A stretch of 64,000 bases of DNA, taken from Bradyrhizobium sp. C9. Its GTDB lineage: Bacteria; Pseudomonadota; Alphaproteobacteria; Rhizobiales; Xanthobacteraceae. Below, one piece after another: positions 11,630 through 18,999 of this stretch (position 1 is its first letter; the number at the start of each line of letters is the position of its first letter). A program made the position numbers and the translations under genes. The notes beneath the pieces were generated by a model. The model ran no database searches, had not been told where the DNA came from, and worked only from the letters and a program-made list of their open reading frames with translations. The stretch is from the NCBI RefSeq assembly GCF_002532045.1, contig NZ_NWTG01000007.1:248001-312000 (forward strand). Reading direction: 5' to 3'.

Positions 11630-12610
11630 ATGACAATGCAGTCGGGCGACATCACAGGGTTTCGATTCTCGACCGCGCATTTCGGCGAGCGCGATCGCTT
11701 GCCGATCTTTCGCGAGCAGATCGGGCGCATGATCGTCAAGCTCGATCCGGAGCCGCTCGACGACGGTGCGTTTCATGCCGAGGCGAATGTGCGCGAATTG
11801 TCCGGGCTCGGCATCGGATCCTGGGCCTGCAGCAATCTCAAGATCGCAAGACCGCGCGAATTGCTCGACGGCACCGACGACCTGGTGCTGACGATCATCA
11901 CGAGCGGCAACACCCGTGCCTCGCAGCGCGGCCGCGATATCGAGCTCGGCCCGGGCCAGGCCGTGCTGCAGTCGAGCGCGGAAGCGGGCAACATGGTGGT
12001 GCCGGTGTCGCCGAGCCGCTTCGTTGGTCTCCGGCTGCCGCGCAAGGCGCTGGCATCGCTGGTCAACGATCCCGAAGACATGCTCATCCGCCCTCTGCCG
12101 GCGAACACCGAGGCGATGCGCCTCCTGGCGCTCTACATCAGGGAGCTCGACGACAGCTATCAGCTTTCGACCTCCGAGCTGCGCGGTGCTGTCGTCAAGC
12201 ATCTGATCGATCTCGGCGCGCTGATCATCGGTGCCAACCGCGATGCGGCGGTTGCCGCGGGAGACGGCGGACTCGCGGCGGCCCGGCTTGCCGCGGTCAA
12301 GGCCGACATCAGCGACAATCTCAGCTATGGCGATCTCACGCTGCCCGCGGTGGCTGCCCGGCTGAGGCTCACGCCGCGCCATATCCAGAGGCTGTTCGAG
12401 AGCGTGGGTTCGACATTCTCGGAATTCGTGCTCGGCCAGCGCCTGGCGCGCGCGCATCGTTTGCTGACCGATCCACGCCACAATCGCAGCGCCATCGGCA
12501 CGATTGCGTTCGAAGTCGGGTTCGGCGATCTGTCCTACTTCAACCGCACCTTCCGCCGGCACTACGGCGTGACGCCGTCGGACATCCGCGCGGTGCCGCG
12601 GCGTTCGTGA
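11630..12610 (+). CDS. AraC-family transcriptional activator, candidate master of the 21-bp-repeat promoters
   Basis: A 326-residue regulator with an N-terminal AraC-binding-like sensor domain (about 1-190) and a C-terminal double helix-turn-helix (about 220-320: LTLPAVAARLRLTPRHIQRL, then IGTIAFEVGFGDLSYFNRTF and the terminal YGVTPSDIR). The ATG at 11630 follows GAGGGCGAGCCG; an alternative ATG is at 11594. It lies immediately upstream of three transcription units that share a 21-bp-spaced direct-repeat promoter, the architecture AraC-type activators use (as at araI1-I2). That makes it the prime candidate activator; the link is inferred from position and site geometry. Confidence 0.9.
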   Translation: MTMQSGDITGFRFSTAHFGERDRLPIFREQIGRMIVKLDPEPLDDGAFHAEANVRELSGLGIGSWACSNLKIARPRELLDGTDDLVLTIITSGNTRASQRGRDIELGPGQAVLQSSAEAGNMVVPVSPSRFVGLRLPRKALASLVNDPEDMLIRPLPANTEAMRLLALYIRELDDSYQLSTSELRGAVVKHLIDLGALIIGANRDAAVAAGDGGLAAARLAAVKADISDNLSYGDLTLPAVAARLRLTPRHIQRLFESVGSTFSEFVLGQRLARAHRLLTDPRHNRSAIGTIAFEVGFGDLSYFNRTFRRHYGVTPSDIRAVPRRS

Positions 12611-12649
12611 CCGAACATCTGAACTCCCGTTGTATCGCCCGACTGCCCC

Positions 12650-12937
12650 TTATGGCTCTCCGCAACCTGGCACCCTCCGGATCTGCTCGATCAGCCGCCG
12701 GTGGCGCTCTGCGGACAATGCTCGCTCATTCGCGCACATCAGCATCGCAACGCACGCTGCCCGCGGCGCGGAGGGCCAGGCGACGGTGCCGTCGATCGCG
12801 CCGTCGCATTTGAGGTAGGCGTTCTTCGCATCCCAACGGATCACGCTTTCCGGTGCTGGCGTTGCGCCGGCTGTCACGATCAGTGCCGCTCCGGTCAACA
12901 GGACCGATTGGAACGTCCGCCGATATGATCCGCGCAT
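12650..12937 (-). CDS. Small putative secreted protein, unknown function
   Basis: A 95-residue ORF. The N-terminus has a convincing Sec signal peptide (MRGSYRRTFQSVLLTGAALI, then VTAGATPAPE). The mature part contains three cysteines (KCDGAID, RAACVAMLMCANE) and no recognised domain. The start at 12937 is chosen because upstream codons give no sensible sequence; the ribosome site is weak (AAGGA about 15 nt upstream). It is transcribed away from promoter module A at 13064-13142, and its stop converges with the AraC gene. It could be spurious; the signal peptide is the main support. Confidence 0.5.
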   Translation of the reverse strand: MRGSYRRTFQSVLLTGAALIVTAGATPAPESVIRWDAKNAYLKCDGAIDGTVAWPSAPRAACVAMLMCANERALSAERHRRLIEQIRRVPGCGEP

Positions 12938-13237
12938 GTCGCTTGTCCAATCCTTTTGAAGGTTGTTGACCTTACAGGAGCGTCCGAGGCGGGCAATCAT
13001 TAGCGGGCGGCCGACCTGCATCCAATTCCGGCGTCGGGCAGGATGCAGCGACAAACTCGATTCACATCGTCGACCGATGTCGCACATGTCCAAATCGCTG
13101 TCGCATCGGTCCGTGCGACACATCCCCTAAGCGCATAAAAAGGCGGCTTCCGCGCGATCTTGCCTACGGGACGATCCGCTCAGGCTGGCACCGTTGGTGT
13201 GGTATCGCGCGCATCGGCTCAGATTTCAGGACGTATC
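12938..13237. other. Intergenic region carrying promoter module A
   Basis: 300 bp between the small secreted protein gene and the methyltransferase gene. The left part (12938-13060) shows nothing recognisable. The middle holds the ACAT-N9-ATGT element, two 13-bp direct repeats and a -10-like element (13064-13141). The rest is a leader of roughly 90 nt before the methyltransferase ATG. Confidence 0.65.
13064..13141 (+). promoter_or_regulatory. Promoter module A: ACAT-N9-ATGT, 21-bp-spaced direct repeats, -10
   Basis: ACAT at 13064 pairs with ATGT at 13077. Direct repeats GTCGCACATGTCC (13079-13091) and GTCGCATCGGTCC (13100-13112) have an exact 21-bp period. TAAAAA (13136-13141) begins 24 bp after the last repeat base, leaving room for a -35 abutting the second repeat. 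The same layout, with identical distances, recurs at 15514 and 17471. It precedes the methyltransferase gene. Confidence 0.7.
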
Positions 13238-13846
13238 ATGGCTCCGCCTCGCTTGATCGCTCACCATCTCGCTCATCCACGCGGTGTCTTCGGTCGTTTC
13301 GTTGGCGGCCTGATGAACCGGCACAACAGCCGGATGAACCGCTTTGCGCTGGAGTTGCTCGACGTGAAGTCCTCCGATCGCGTGGCCGAGATCGGGTTCG
13401 GAGGTGGCGCGACGATCGCTCCCCTGCTCGATTGCGCGGCCCATGTGACGGCGGTCGATCGCTCCCAGGACGTGGTGGCATGGGCGACGGCGCGATACCG
13501 GACTGCGATCGACGCCGGGCGCGCCGACTTTCGGATCGGAGAAATCGAGGCCTTGCCGTTGGAGAGTGATCAATTCGACAAGGTGTGCTGCATCAACACC
13601 GTGTACTTCTGGCGATCGCTGTCCATCGGTGCCGGCGAGATCAGGCGGGTGCTCAAGCCAGATGGCGTGCTCGCGCTCGGCTTCCTGCCGGGTGATGCGA
13701 TGGAGCGCCTGGGATTTCCCGAGGACATCTTCACCTTTCGAGCCGTCGACGATGTCGGGCATGCCTTGCGGGAGGCTGGATTTGGAACCGTCGAGATCCA
13801 TCGTCCCGAGCCTGGAACGACTTGGAACGTGATCGTTGCGCAATAG
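13238..13846 (+). CDS. Class I SAM-dependent methyltransferase
   Basis: A 202-residue Rossmann-fold methyltransferase. Motif I is AEIGFGGGATIAPLL (about residues 51-65) and the acidic end of strand 2 is TAVDRSQDVV. The post-motif IV stretch VCCINTVYFWRSL and the strand GEIRRVLKPDGVLALGFLPG match the methyltransferase-11 type. The ATG at 13238 has AGGA 7 nt upstream (at 13228-13231); an earlier TTG at 13160 would lie near the predicted transcript start and is rejected. The substrate is unknown. It is the first gene after promoter module A. Confidence 0.9.
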   Translation: MAPPRLIAHHLAHPRGVFGRFVGGLMNRHNSRMNRFALELLDVKSSDRVAEIGFGGGATIAPLLDCAAHVTAVDRSQDVVAWATARYRTAIDAGRADFRIGEIEALPLESDQFDKVCCINTVYFWRSLSIGAGEIRRVLKPDGVLALGFLPGDAMERLGFPEDIFTFRAVDDVGHALREAGFGTVEIHRPEPGTTWNVIVAQ

Positions 13847-13986
13847 GAAGAGTATGCTCGCCCTTCAATGCCGTTCGCAGCGAAAGGCCTCGGCTGCGCA
13901 TGTATCGACATTGGATTCGACGGAAAGTTCGCGACGCAGCGAACCTGTTCGGCTCCAGGCGCACTCATTCAGGAAGGATTGCGCTC

Positions 13987-14427
13987 ATGTCGGCTTCACC
14001 TATTCGATCAGCATCAGTCATTCTCTGCGTTCTGGCGGGAATAGCGCCGATCGCCACCGAGGCCGCGGGTACGAAACCTGCGCTCCGGATCGAGAATGGG
14101 TTCCAACAGACCGTTGCGGTCTCGGCCGGGAGCGAACTCTCGTTCGGACCACCGCGGCAATCGCCGATCCAGCCTGGTGGCACCGGCGCCGGCGAAATCA
14201 CGATCTCGCTCGCGGCCGGCGCTACCGTGGGTGTTGCCAAGCTGCATGTTTTCGAGCGCAGTGCTGTCCCGATCGGTTTCACGGTGACGGCCTGGCAGGA
14301 CCGGAAGTCGCTCGGCGTCGTCAAGCTTTGCGGTCATCTCGAGATGGACAGTTGGGTCGTGTTGCCGATCGAAACGACGCACGTCGACGTCTCCGATTTC
14401 TTCACGGTCAAGGACGGATGCGACTGA
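13987..14427 (+). CDS. Putative secreted protein of unknown function
   Basis: 146 residues with a Sec signal peptide (SASVILCVLAGIAPIATEAA, about residues 8-27) and a mature part rich in beta-strand-like segments (VAVSAGSELSFG, GEITISLAAGATVGVAKLHV). Only one cysteine is present besides that near the C-terminus. No known family is recognised. AAGGA lies 12 nt before the ATG at 13987. It sits between the methyltransferase gene (140 bp upstream) and the DUF4424 gene (37 bp downstream), probably in the same transcript. It may act with the DUF4424 protein in the periplasm; that is inferred from adjacency only. Confidence 0.65.
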   Translation: MSASPIRSASVILCVLAGIAPIATEAAGTKPALRIENGFQQTVAVSAGSELSFGPPRQSPIQPGGTGAGEITISLAAGATVGVAKLHVFERSAVPIGFTVTAWQDRKSLGVVKLCGHLEMDSWVVLPIETTHVDVSDFFTVKDGCD

Positions 14428-14464
14428 CTGCCGCGAGTTTGCTCCCCCAATCAAGCGAGAAGGG

Positions 14465-15484
14465 ATGACCATGCCTCCGATAGCCAAAGGGGCCTTTCTG
14501 GTCCTGCTTGCCGGGCTGCTGCCCTGGTGCGCGCGGGCGAATGACACGTCTGCTGCGCTGGAAACCGGGGGACTTCGCTTCAAGCAGGACCCCGATATCG
14601 TGATGCGTTCCGAGGATCTGTTCATCTCCGAGAAGCAGATCCGGATCGTCTACCGGTTCGTCAACACGTCCGCCGCTGACAAGACCATCATGATCGCGTT
14701 CCCGATGCCCGATATCGTCGGCAAGGAAGGCGACGAGAACATCGGAATCCCGACCGACGATCCCGAGAACATCTTTGATTTCCACGTCAGCGTCGACGGC
14801 AGGGCGGCAGCGCCGCATCTCGAACAGACGGCGCTGGCGAACGACGTAGACCAGACGGCGCTGCTGCGGAAGCTCGGAATTCCGCTGATGCCGATCAGGG
14901 GACCCGCGGGCGAGTTGCTCGACAAATTGCCGAAATCGAGCTGGCCGGAGCTAGTCAAGCTCGGCGTCGGCGCCATCGAGACCTACGGATCCGGTGGCCC
15001 GATGCAGGATCATCTGGTGCCGATCTGGACGTTGCGCTCGGCCTATACCTGGACGCAGACCTTCCCTGCGGGTCGGGAGATCATGTTCGAGCAGACCTAT
15101 CGTCCGAGCGTCGGCGGCTCGGTGCAGACGATCATCGGCGCCGATAACTGGCGCAGCAATCCGGAAGCGCGAGAGTTCCTCGCCTCATATTGCATCGACG
15201 ATGACCTGATCCGCACCATCGAGCGGGCGCGCGCGACCAGGCACGCTCCCTATCCCCCGTTCAGTGAACGGTCGATTGCCTATGTGCTCTCGACCGGTGC
15301 CAACTGGGCGGCGCCGATCGGCGACTTTCACCTCACCGTCGACAAGGGCGAGCCCAACAATTTCGTCAGCTTCTGCGCCCAAGGAGTCAAGAAGACCGGA
15401 CCGACGCGCTTCGAGGTCCGGCACACGAACTTCACGCCGTCGCGAGATCTGAAGATCGTCATCTTCGTTCCGAACCCGAGTTAG
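14465..15484 (+). CDS. DUF4424-type periplasmic protein
   Basis: 339 residues with an N-terminal signal peptide (LVLLAGLLPWCARA, ending before NDTSA). The mature start (SAALETGGLRFKQDPDIVMR, then SEDLFISEKQIRIVYRFVN) matches the opening typical of DUF4424 proteins. The body is predicted beta-rich, with a paired YRPSVGGSVQTIIGADN segment. The family has no assigned biochemical role. It is the third gene in the unit driven by promoter module A, and its stop is followed directly by promoter module B. Confidence 0.75.
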   Translation: MTMPPIAKGAFLVLLAGLLPWCARANDTSAALETGGLRFKQDPDIVMRSEDLFISEKQIRIVYRFVNTSAADKTIMIAFPMPDIVGKEGDENIGIPTDDPENIFDFHVSVDGRAAAPHLEQTALANDVDQTALLRKLGIPLMPIRGPAGELLDKLPKSSWPELVKLGVGAIETYGSGGPMQDHLVPIWTLRSAYTWTQTFPAGREIMFEQTYRPSVGGSVQTIIGADNWRSNPEAREFLASYCIDDDLIRTIERARATRHAPYPPFSERSIAYVLSTGANWAAPIGDFHLTVDKGEPNNFVSFCAQGVKKTGPTRFEVRHTNFTPSRDLKIVIFVPNPS

Positions 15485-15513
15485 CGCCGACAAGGACCAC
15501 GCAATGATTGCAG

Positions 15514-15591
15514 ACATTGTTGTGTGATGTCGCATCCGTCCCGATCCCGGTCGCATCCGTCCGAGCCTGGCATCGCTGAGTCGCCTAAAAG
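15514..15591 (+). promoter_or_regulatory. Promoter module B: ACAT-N9-ATGT, perfect 21-bp-spaced direct repeats, -10
   Basis: ACAT at 15514 pairs with ATGT at 15527. The two repeats are identical, GTCGCATCCGTCC at 15529-15541 and 15550-15562 (21-bp period). TAAAAG starts at 15586, again 24 bp after the second repeat. It is the cleanest of the three modules and precedes the acyl-CoA dehydrogenase-like gene. Confidence 0.75.
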
Positions 15592-15651
15592 GCAGCCCCC
15601 GTGATCACCCTGTGCGGGCGATCCACCGATAGCGATGCAGTGAGGCCACCC

Positions 15652-16866
15652 ATGACAGACACCAGTTCGTCGTTCGTCGATGCCGCCGCGGCGCTCGCGC
15701 CGCGCGTTCAGGCCTCAGTGCAGGAGAGCGAGCGGTCGCGGCGGCTGCCTGTCCCGCTGGTTGAGGCAATGGCGCAGGCGGGGCTCTTCCGCCTCTGGAT
15801 TCCACGTGCCATCGGCGGCGAGGAGGCTTCCCCCATGACCCTCGTTCGGGTGATCGAGGAGATCTCGCGCGCCGACGGTGCTGCCGGTTGGTGCATGGCC
15901 ATCGGGGGCGCCTATGGCGTGTTCGGCGGCTATCTCGGGAAGGCCGCCGCGCGCGACATCTATGGCAGCGATCCGCTGGTTCGGACGGCGGGCGCCTTGC
16001 GGCCGTTCGGCACCGCCAGGATCGTCGATGGCGGCTATCGCGTCGCGGGCCGTTGGTCGCTCGGCAGCGGCTGCCAGCACTCCGGCTGGATGATCGGCAA
16101 TTGCCGGATCTTCGACGGGGATCAACCGCGCTTGCGCCCCGACGGCACCCCGGTGATGCGCTTCATGCTGTTTCCGACCGCGCAATGCGAGATTCTCGAC
16201 ACCTGGGACAGTATCGGGCTGCGCGGCACGGGCAGCCATGACTACGCGATCGCGGATGCTTTCGTGCCATCCGCGCAGTCGCTCTCGTTTCGCGAACCGC
16301 CGGTGGAGCAGGGGCCGCTCTATGCGTTTCCGACCATTGCGCTGTTCGGGGCGGCGCTTGCCGCCGTGCCGCTCGGCATCGCCCGCCACGCGATCGACAT
16401 TCTGGTCGAGCTTGTCGGACGAAAGATCGCAACGCGCTCGCGCAAGCTGCTCCGTGAAGATGCGCTGATCCAGGCCGATCTCGGCCGCGCCGAGGCCTTG
16501 CTGGGCTCGGGACGGGCATTCCTTTACGGCAAGCTGGAGGAGACATGGCAGGCCGTCAGTGCCGGCAAGGCACTCAGCGTTGCCGACCGCGCTACGCTGT
16601 GGCTGGCCTCAACCCATGCGGCGAACACGGCCAAGCAGGCGACCGAGCTGATGTTCGGTGCCGGTGGCTCGGCCGCCCTGGACGTGAGCTGCGGGCTCGA
16701 ACGCTGCGTGCGTGATGTTCATGCCGCCGTCCAGCACCTCGCATTGGCACCAGCCAACTATCAGATGGCTGGTGAGGCGTATCTCGGCGCGGACATGCGG
16801 TCGACACCCTTGCTGTTCTCCGATGACCGCGACGAAGCACGCTCCCCATCCGCCAAGCCGAATTAG
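15652..16866 (+). CDS. Acyl-CoA dehydrogenase-family flavoprotein (possible group D monooxygenase type)
   Basis: 404 residues with the acyl-CoA dehydrogenase fold. The N-terminal helical domain is AAALAPRVQASVQESERSRR to GGEEASPMTLVRVIEEISRA; the middle beta domain is RTAGALRPFGTARIVDGGYR, then SLGSGCQHSGWM; the C-terminal domain includes ATELMFGAGGSAALDVSCGL. The wording (DGAAGWCMAIGGAYGVFGGY; no catalytic Glu evident) resembles HpaB/HsaA-like flavin monooxygenases and oxidases more than fatty acyl-CoA dehydrogenases. The ATG at 15652 has GAGG 7 nt upstream; a GTG at 15601 lies too near the predicted transcript start. Confidence 0.85.
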   Translation: MTDTSSSFVDAAAALAPRVQASVQESERSRRLPVPLVEAMAQAGLFRLWIPRAIGGEEASPMTLVRVIEEISRADGAAGWCMAIGGAYGVFGGYLGKAAARDIYGSDPLVRTAGALRPFGTARIVDGGYRVAGRWSLGSGCQHSGWMIGNCRIFDGDQPRLRPDGTPVMRFMLFPTAQCEILDTWDSIGLRGTGSHDYAIADAFVPSAQSLSFREPPVEQGPLYAFPTIALFGAALAAVPLGIARHAIDILVELVGRKIATRSRKLLREDALIQADLGRAEALLGSGRAFLYGKLEETWQAVSAGKALSVADRATLWLASTHAANTAKQATELMFGAGGSAALDVSCGLERCVRDVHAAVQHLALAPANYQMAGEAYLGADMRSTPLLFSDDRDEARSPSAKPN

Positions 16867-16884
16867 CGCCGGCGCATTCCGCAC

Positions 16885-17397
16885 ATGATGAGCTTGCCAA
16901 GGATGGTCCTGAAGCCGGCCCTGCGCCTGCTTCTCTGGATAGGCACGTTAGCCGGGCCGGCATCGGCACAGTCCACCGATCCGCATTATCCGACGGTGCT
17001 CGGCGCTGGCGTCAATCGCGCCAACATCTCCAACGATGTCCGCGGTCATTACTACAGCTTCATGGCGGGGCCGGGCCATGTCGATGTCGAGCTCGCCTTC
17101 AAGGAGATGGGGGTGTTCGGCCGTCCGCTGCCACAGCATCTCAACTTCGACTTCTGGAATGCGGACGGCGTTCGGCTGTCCCACATTGAAGTCCTGTCCC
17201 AGGGCCGCGTCGCCCACCGGCACACCGATGCCGAGTTGCCGGCGCGCCAAAGAATCAATCTGGCGGTCTCGACGCAATGGGGTGCGATCAAGGTCGGTGG
17301 CTACTACGAGATCGAGCTGAAAGGCGCCGTGGAAGCGGCAGCGCCAGTCGGAGCCGACGTCAAGCCGGCAGAGCCCGAGCCGCTGGTGCGGCCGTGA
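16885..17397 (+). CDS. Putative periplasmic protein of unknown function
   Basis: 170 residues with a signal peptide (KPALRLLLWIGTLAGPASAQ, about residues 9-28). The mature domain reads as a small beta-sandwich (YYSFMAGPGHVDVELAFKEM, then NFDFWNADGVRLSHIEVLS), reminiscent of extracellular pre-peptidase-like domains, but no family is assigned. The C-terminus is Pro/Ala-rich. It lies 18 bp after the flavoprotein stop and is probably co-transcribed from promoter module B. Confidence 0.7.
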   Translation: MMSLPRMVLKPALRLLLWIGTLAGPASAQSTDPHYPTVLGAGVNRANISNDVRGHYYSFMAGPGHVDVELAFKEMGVFGRPLPQHLNFDFWNADGVRLSHIEVLSQGRVAHRHTDAELPARQRINLAVSTQWGAIKVGGYYEIELKGAVEAAAPVGADVKPAEPEPLVRP

Positions 17398-17470
17398 TCG
17401 CGCTATCACCAGCTATGTGCTGCCACGCACACAAGACGATTCCAAACGCCAATGCACGGCAACGTGTTTC

Positions 17471-17548
17471 ACATTGTTGCCCAATGTCGCATATGTCCAA
17501 TCCCCCGTCGCCTCAGTCCGAGCCTGCTGCTCATCGCGCGCATACAAG
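17471..17548 (+). promoter_or_regulatory. Promoter module C: ACAT-N9-ATGT, 21-bp-spaced direct repeats, -10
   Basis: ACAT at 17471 pairs with ATGT at 17484. Repeats GTCGCATATGTCC (17486-17498) and GTCGCCTCAGTCC (17507-17519) keep the 21-bp period. TACAAG starts at 17543, again 24 bp after the second repeat. The downstream leader also resembles module B (CCGATNGCGATGCA). It precedes the orphan binding-protein gene. Confidence 0.72.
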
Positions 17549-17627
17549 GCAGCCCCGGTGATCGTTGCGGCCCGCGATACCAGCCGATTGCGATGCATTG
17601 AGGCGACTTGAGACCATCGAGGAGAAT

Positions 17628-18752
17628 ATGATGAAGTTTGCACTTCGAGGATACCTTCTTGCGGTTGGCGCGAGCCTGGCATTATCCGGCGCGGCCATGG
17701 CCCAGGATATCAGTGTTGCCGTGGTTGGGCCGATGACCGGCTCGGAGGCGAGCTTCGGTCAGCAGTTCAAGAACGGTGCTGACCTCGCCATCGCCGACAT
17801 CAATGCGGCGGGTGGCGTGCTCGGCAAGAAGCTGAAGCTGGAGGTCGGCGACGACGCCTGCGATCCGAAGCAGGCGGTGTCGGTTGCCGAGAAGATGGCA
17901 GGCGCGAAGATTCCGTTCGTGGTCGGGCATTTCTGCTCGTCGACCTCGATCCCCGCCTCGGACGCCTATGCCGAGGGTAATGTGCTGCAGATCACGCCGG
18001 GTTCGACCAACCCGCTCTTCACCGAGCGCGGATTGTGGAACACGTTCCGCGTCTGCGGCCGGGATGATCAGCAGGGCATGGTCGCGGCGGCCTATATCAT
18101 CAAGAACTACAAGACCAAGAACGTCGCGATCATCCACGACAAGACGACCTACGGCAAAGGCCTTGCCGACGAAACGAAGAACGCCATCAACGCGGCGGGC
18201 GTGAAGGAAAAGCTCTACGAGGCCTACACCAAGGGCGACAAGGATTTTGCCGCGCTGGTGTCCCGCTTCAAGAAGGAATCGATCGATTTCGTGTATGTCG
18301 GTGGCTACTACGCCGAGGCGGCGCTGATCCTGCGCCAGATGCGCGAGCAGGGCGTCAATGCCGTGCTGATGGGCGGCGACGCCTTGGTCGACAAGCAGTT
18401 CGCCGCGATCGCAGGTCCCCTGGCCGAGGGCTCGCTGTTCACCTTCTCGCCTGATCCGCGCAAGAAGGTGACCGCGGCCGCGACCTTGAAGAAGTTCAAG
18501 GACAAGGGCATCGATCCGGACGGCTACACGCTCTACAGCTATGCCGCGTTCCAGATCTGGAGCCAGGCCGTCGCCCGCGCCCAGACAACCGACGCCAAGA
18601 AGATCGCAGCGACCATCAAGAGTGGACACTGGGACACCGTGCTCGGCAACATCAGCTACACGCCGAAGGGTGACATCACCCTGATCGACTACGTCGTGTA
18701 CCGCCGCGACAAGGACGGTAACTACGCCGAGCTGCCGGCTGCCGGTCAATGA
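17628..18752 (+). CDS. Orphan Liv/HAAT-type periplasmic substrate-binding protein
   Basis: 374 residues. A signal peptide (GYLLAVGASLALSGAAMAQD) is followed by a full type I periplasmic binding protein: ISVAVVGPMTGSEASFGQQF, INAAGGVLGKKLKLEVGDDA, CDPKQAV, and VVGHFCSSTSIPASDAYAEG around the ligand cleft. This resembles Leu/Ile/Val-binding LivJ/LivK more closely than the other two binding proteins in the window. A strong GAGGAGA lies just before two tandem ATGs (17628, 17631); the second has better spacing. No permease or ATPase genes are adjacent, so it must work with a transporter encoded elsewhere or act as a sensor component. Two hairpins follow the stop. Confidence 0.92.
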   Translation: MMKFALRGYLLAVGASLALSGAAMAQDISVAVVGPMTGSEASFGQQFKNGADLAIADINAAGGVLGKKLKLEVGDDACDPKQAVSVAEKMAGAKIPFVVGHFCSSTSIPASDAYAEGNVLQITPGSTNPLFTERGLWNTFRVCGRDDQQGMVAAAYIIKNYKTKNVAIIHDKTTYGKGLADETKNAINAAGVKEKLYEAYTKGDKDFAALVSRFKKESIDFVYVGGYYAEAALILRQMREQGVNAVLMGGDALVDKQFAAIAGPLAEGSLFTFSPDPRKKVTAAATLKKFKDKGIDPDGYTLYSYAAFQIWSQAVARAQTTDAKKIAATIKSGHWDTVLGNISYTPKGDITLIDYVVYRRDKDGNYAELPAAGQ

Positions 18753-18758
18753 TCGCTG

Positions 18759-18797
18759 GCCGCGACATCGGCGCTCCTCCCTGATCGATGTCGCGGC
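18759..18797 (+). terminator. Perfect 12-bp hairpin just after the binding-protein gene
   Basis: GCCGCGACATCG (18759-18770) pairs perfectly with CGATGTCGCGGC (18786-18797) across a 15-nt loop, starting 6 nt after the stop codon. No U-tract follows, so it is either a Rho-independent-like attenuator or a 3' end stabiliser of the type common after abundant binding-protein mRNAs. Confidence 0.55.
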
Positions 18798-18806
18798 TGT
18801 GCCGGC

Positions 18807-18860
18807 TCACAGCGCCAACGGACCAACCCTCTGCCAGCCCCGGAGGTGTTGGCGCTGTGA
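18807..18860 (+). repeat. Second perfect hairpin, 13-bp arms, with nested CCTC/GAGG
   Basis: TCACAGCGCCAAC (18807-18819) is the exact complement of GTTGGCGCTGTGA (18848-18860). The 28-nt loop contains CCTC and GAGG that could extend the fold. It follows the hairpin at 18759 by 9 nt and lies before the next gene's ribosome site. Confidence 0.5.
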
Positions 18861-18999
18861 CGCCTGGTCTGCCGCGGACAAGCTGCCATTGGGCAGGTTG
18901 CCGCATCAGTCACCGTGCCGGGCCGATCCCGCAACAACGATACCGTTGAATCCAATCTCGATCGATCACGGCAACCCAAGAGCCAACAAGAGGCAACAC

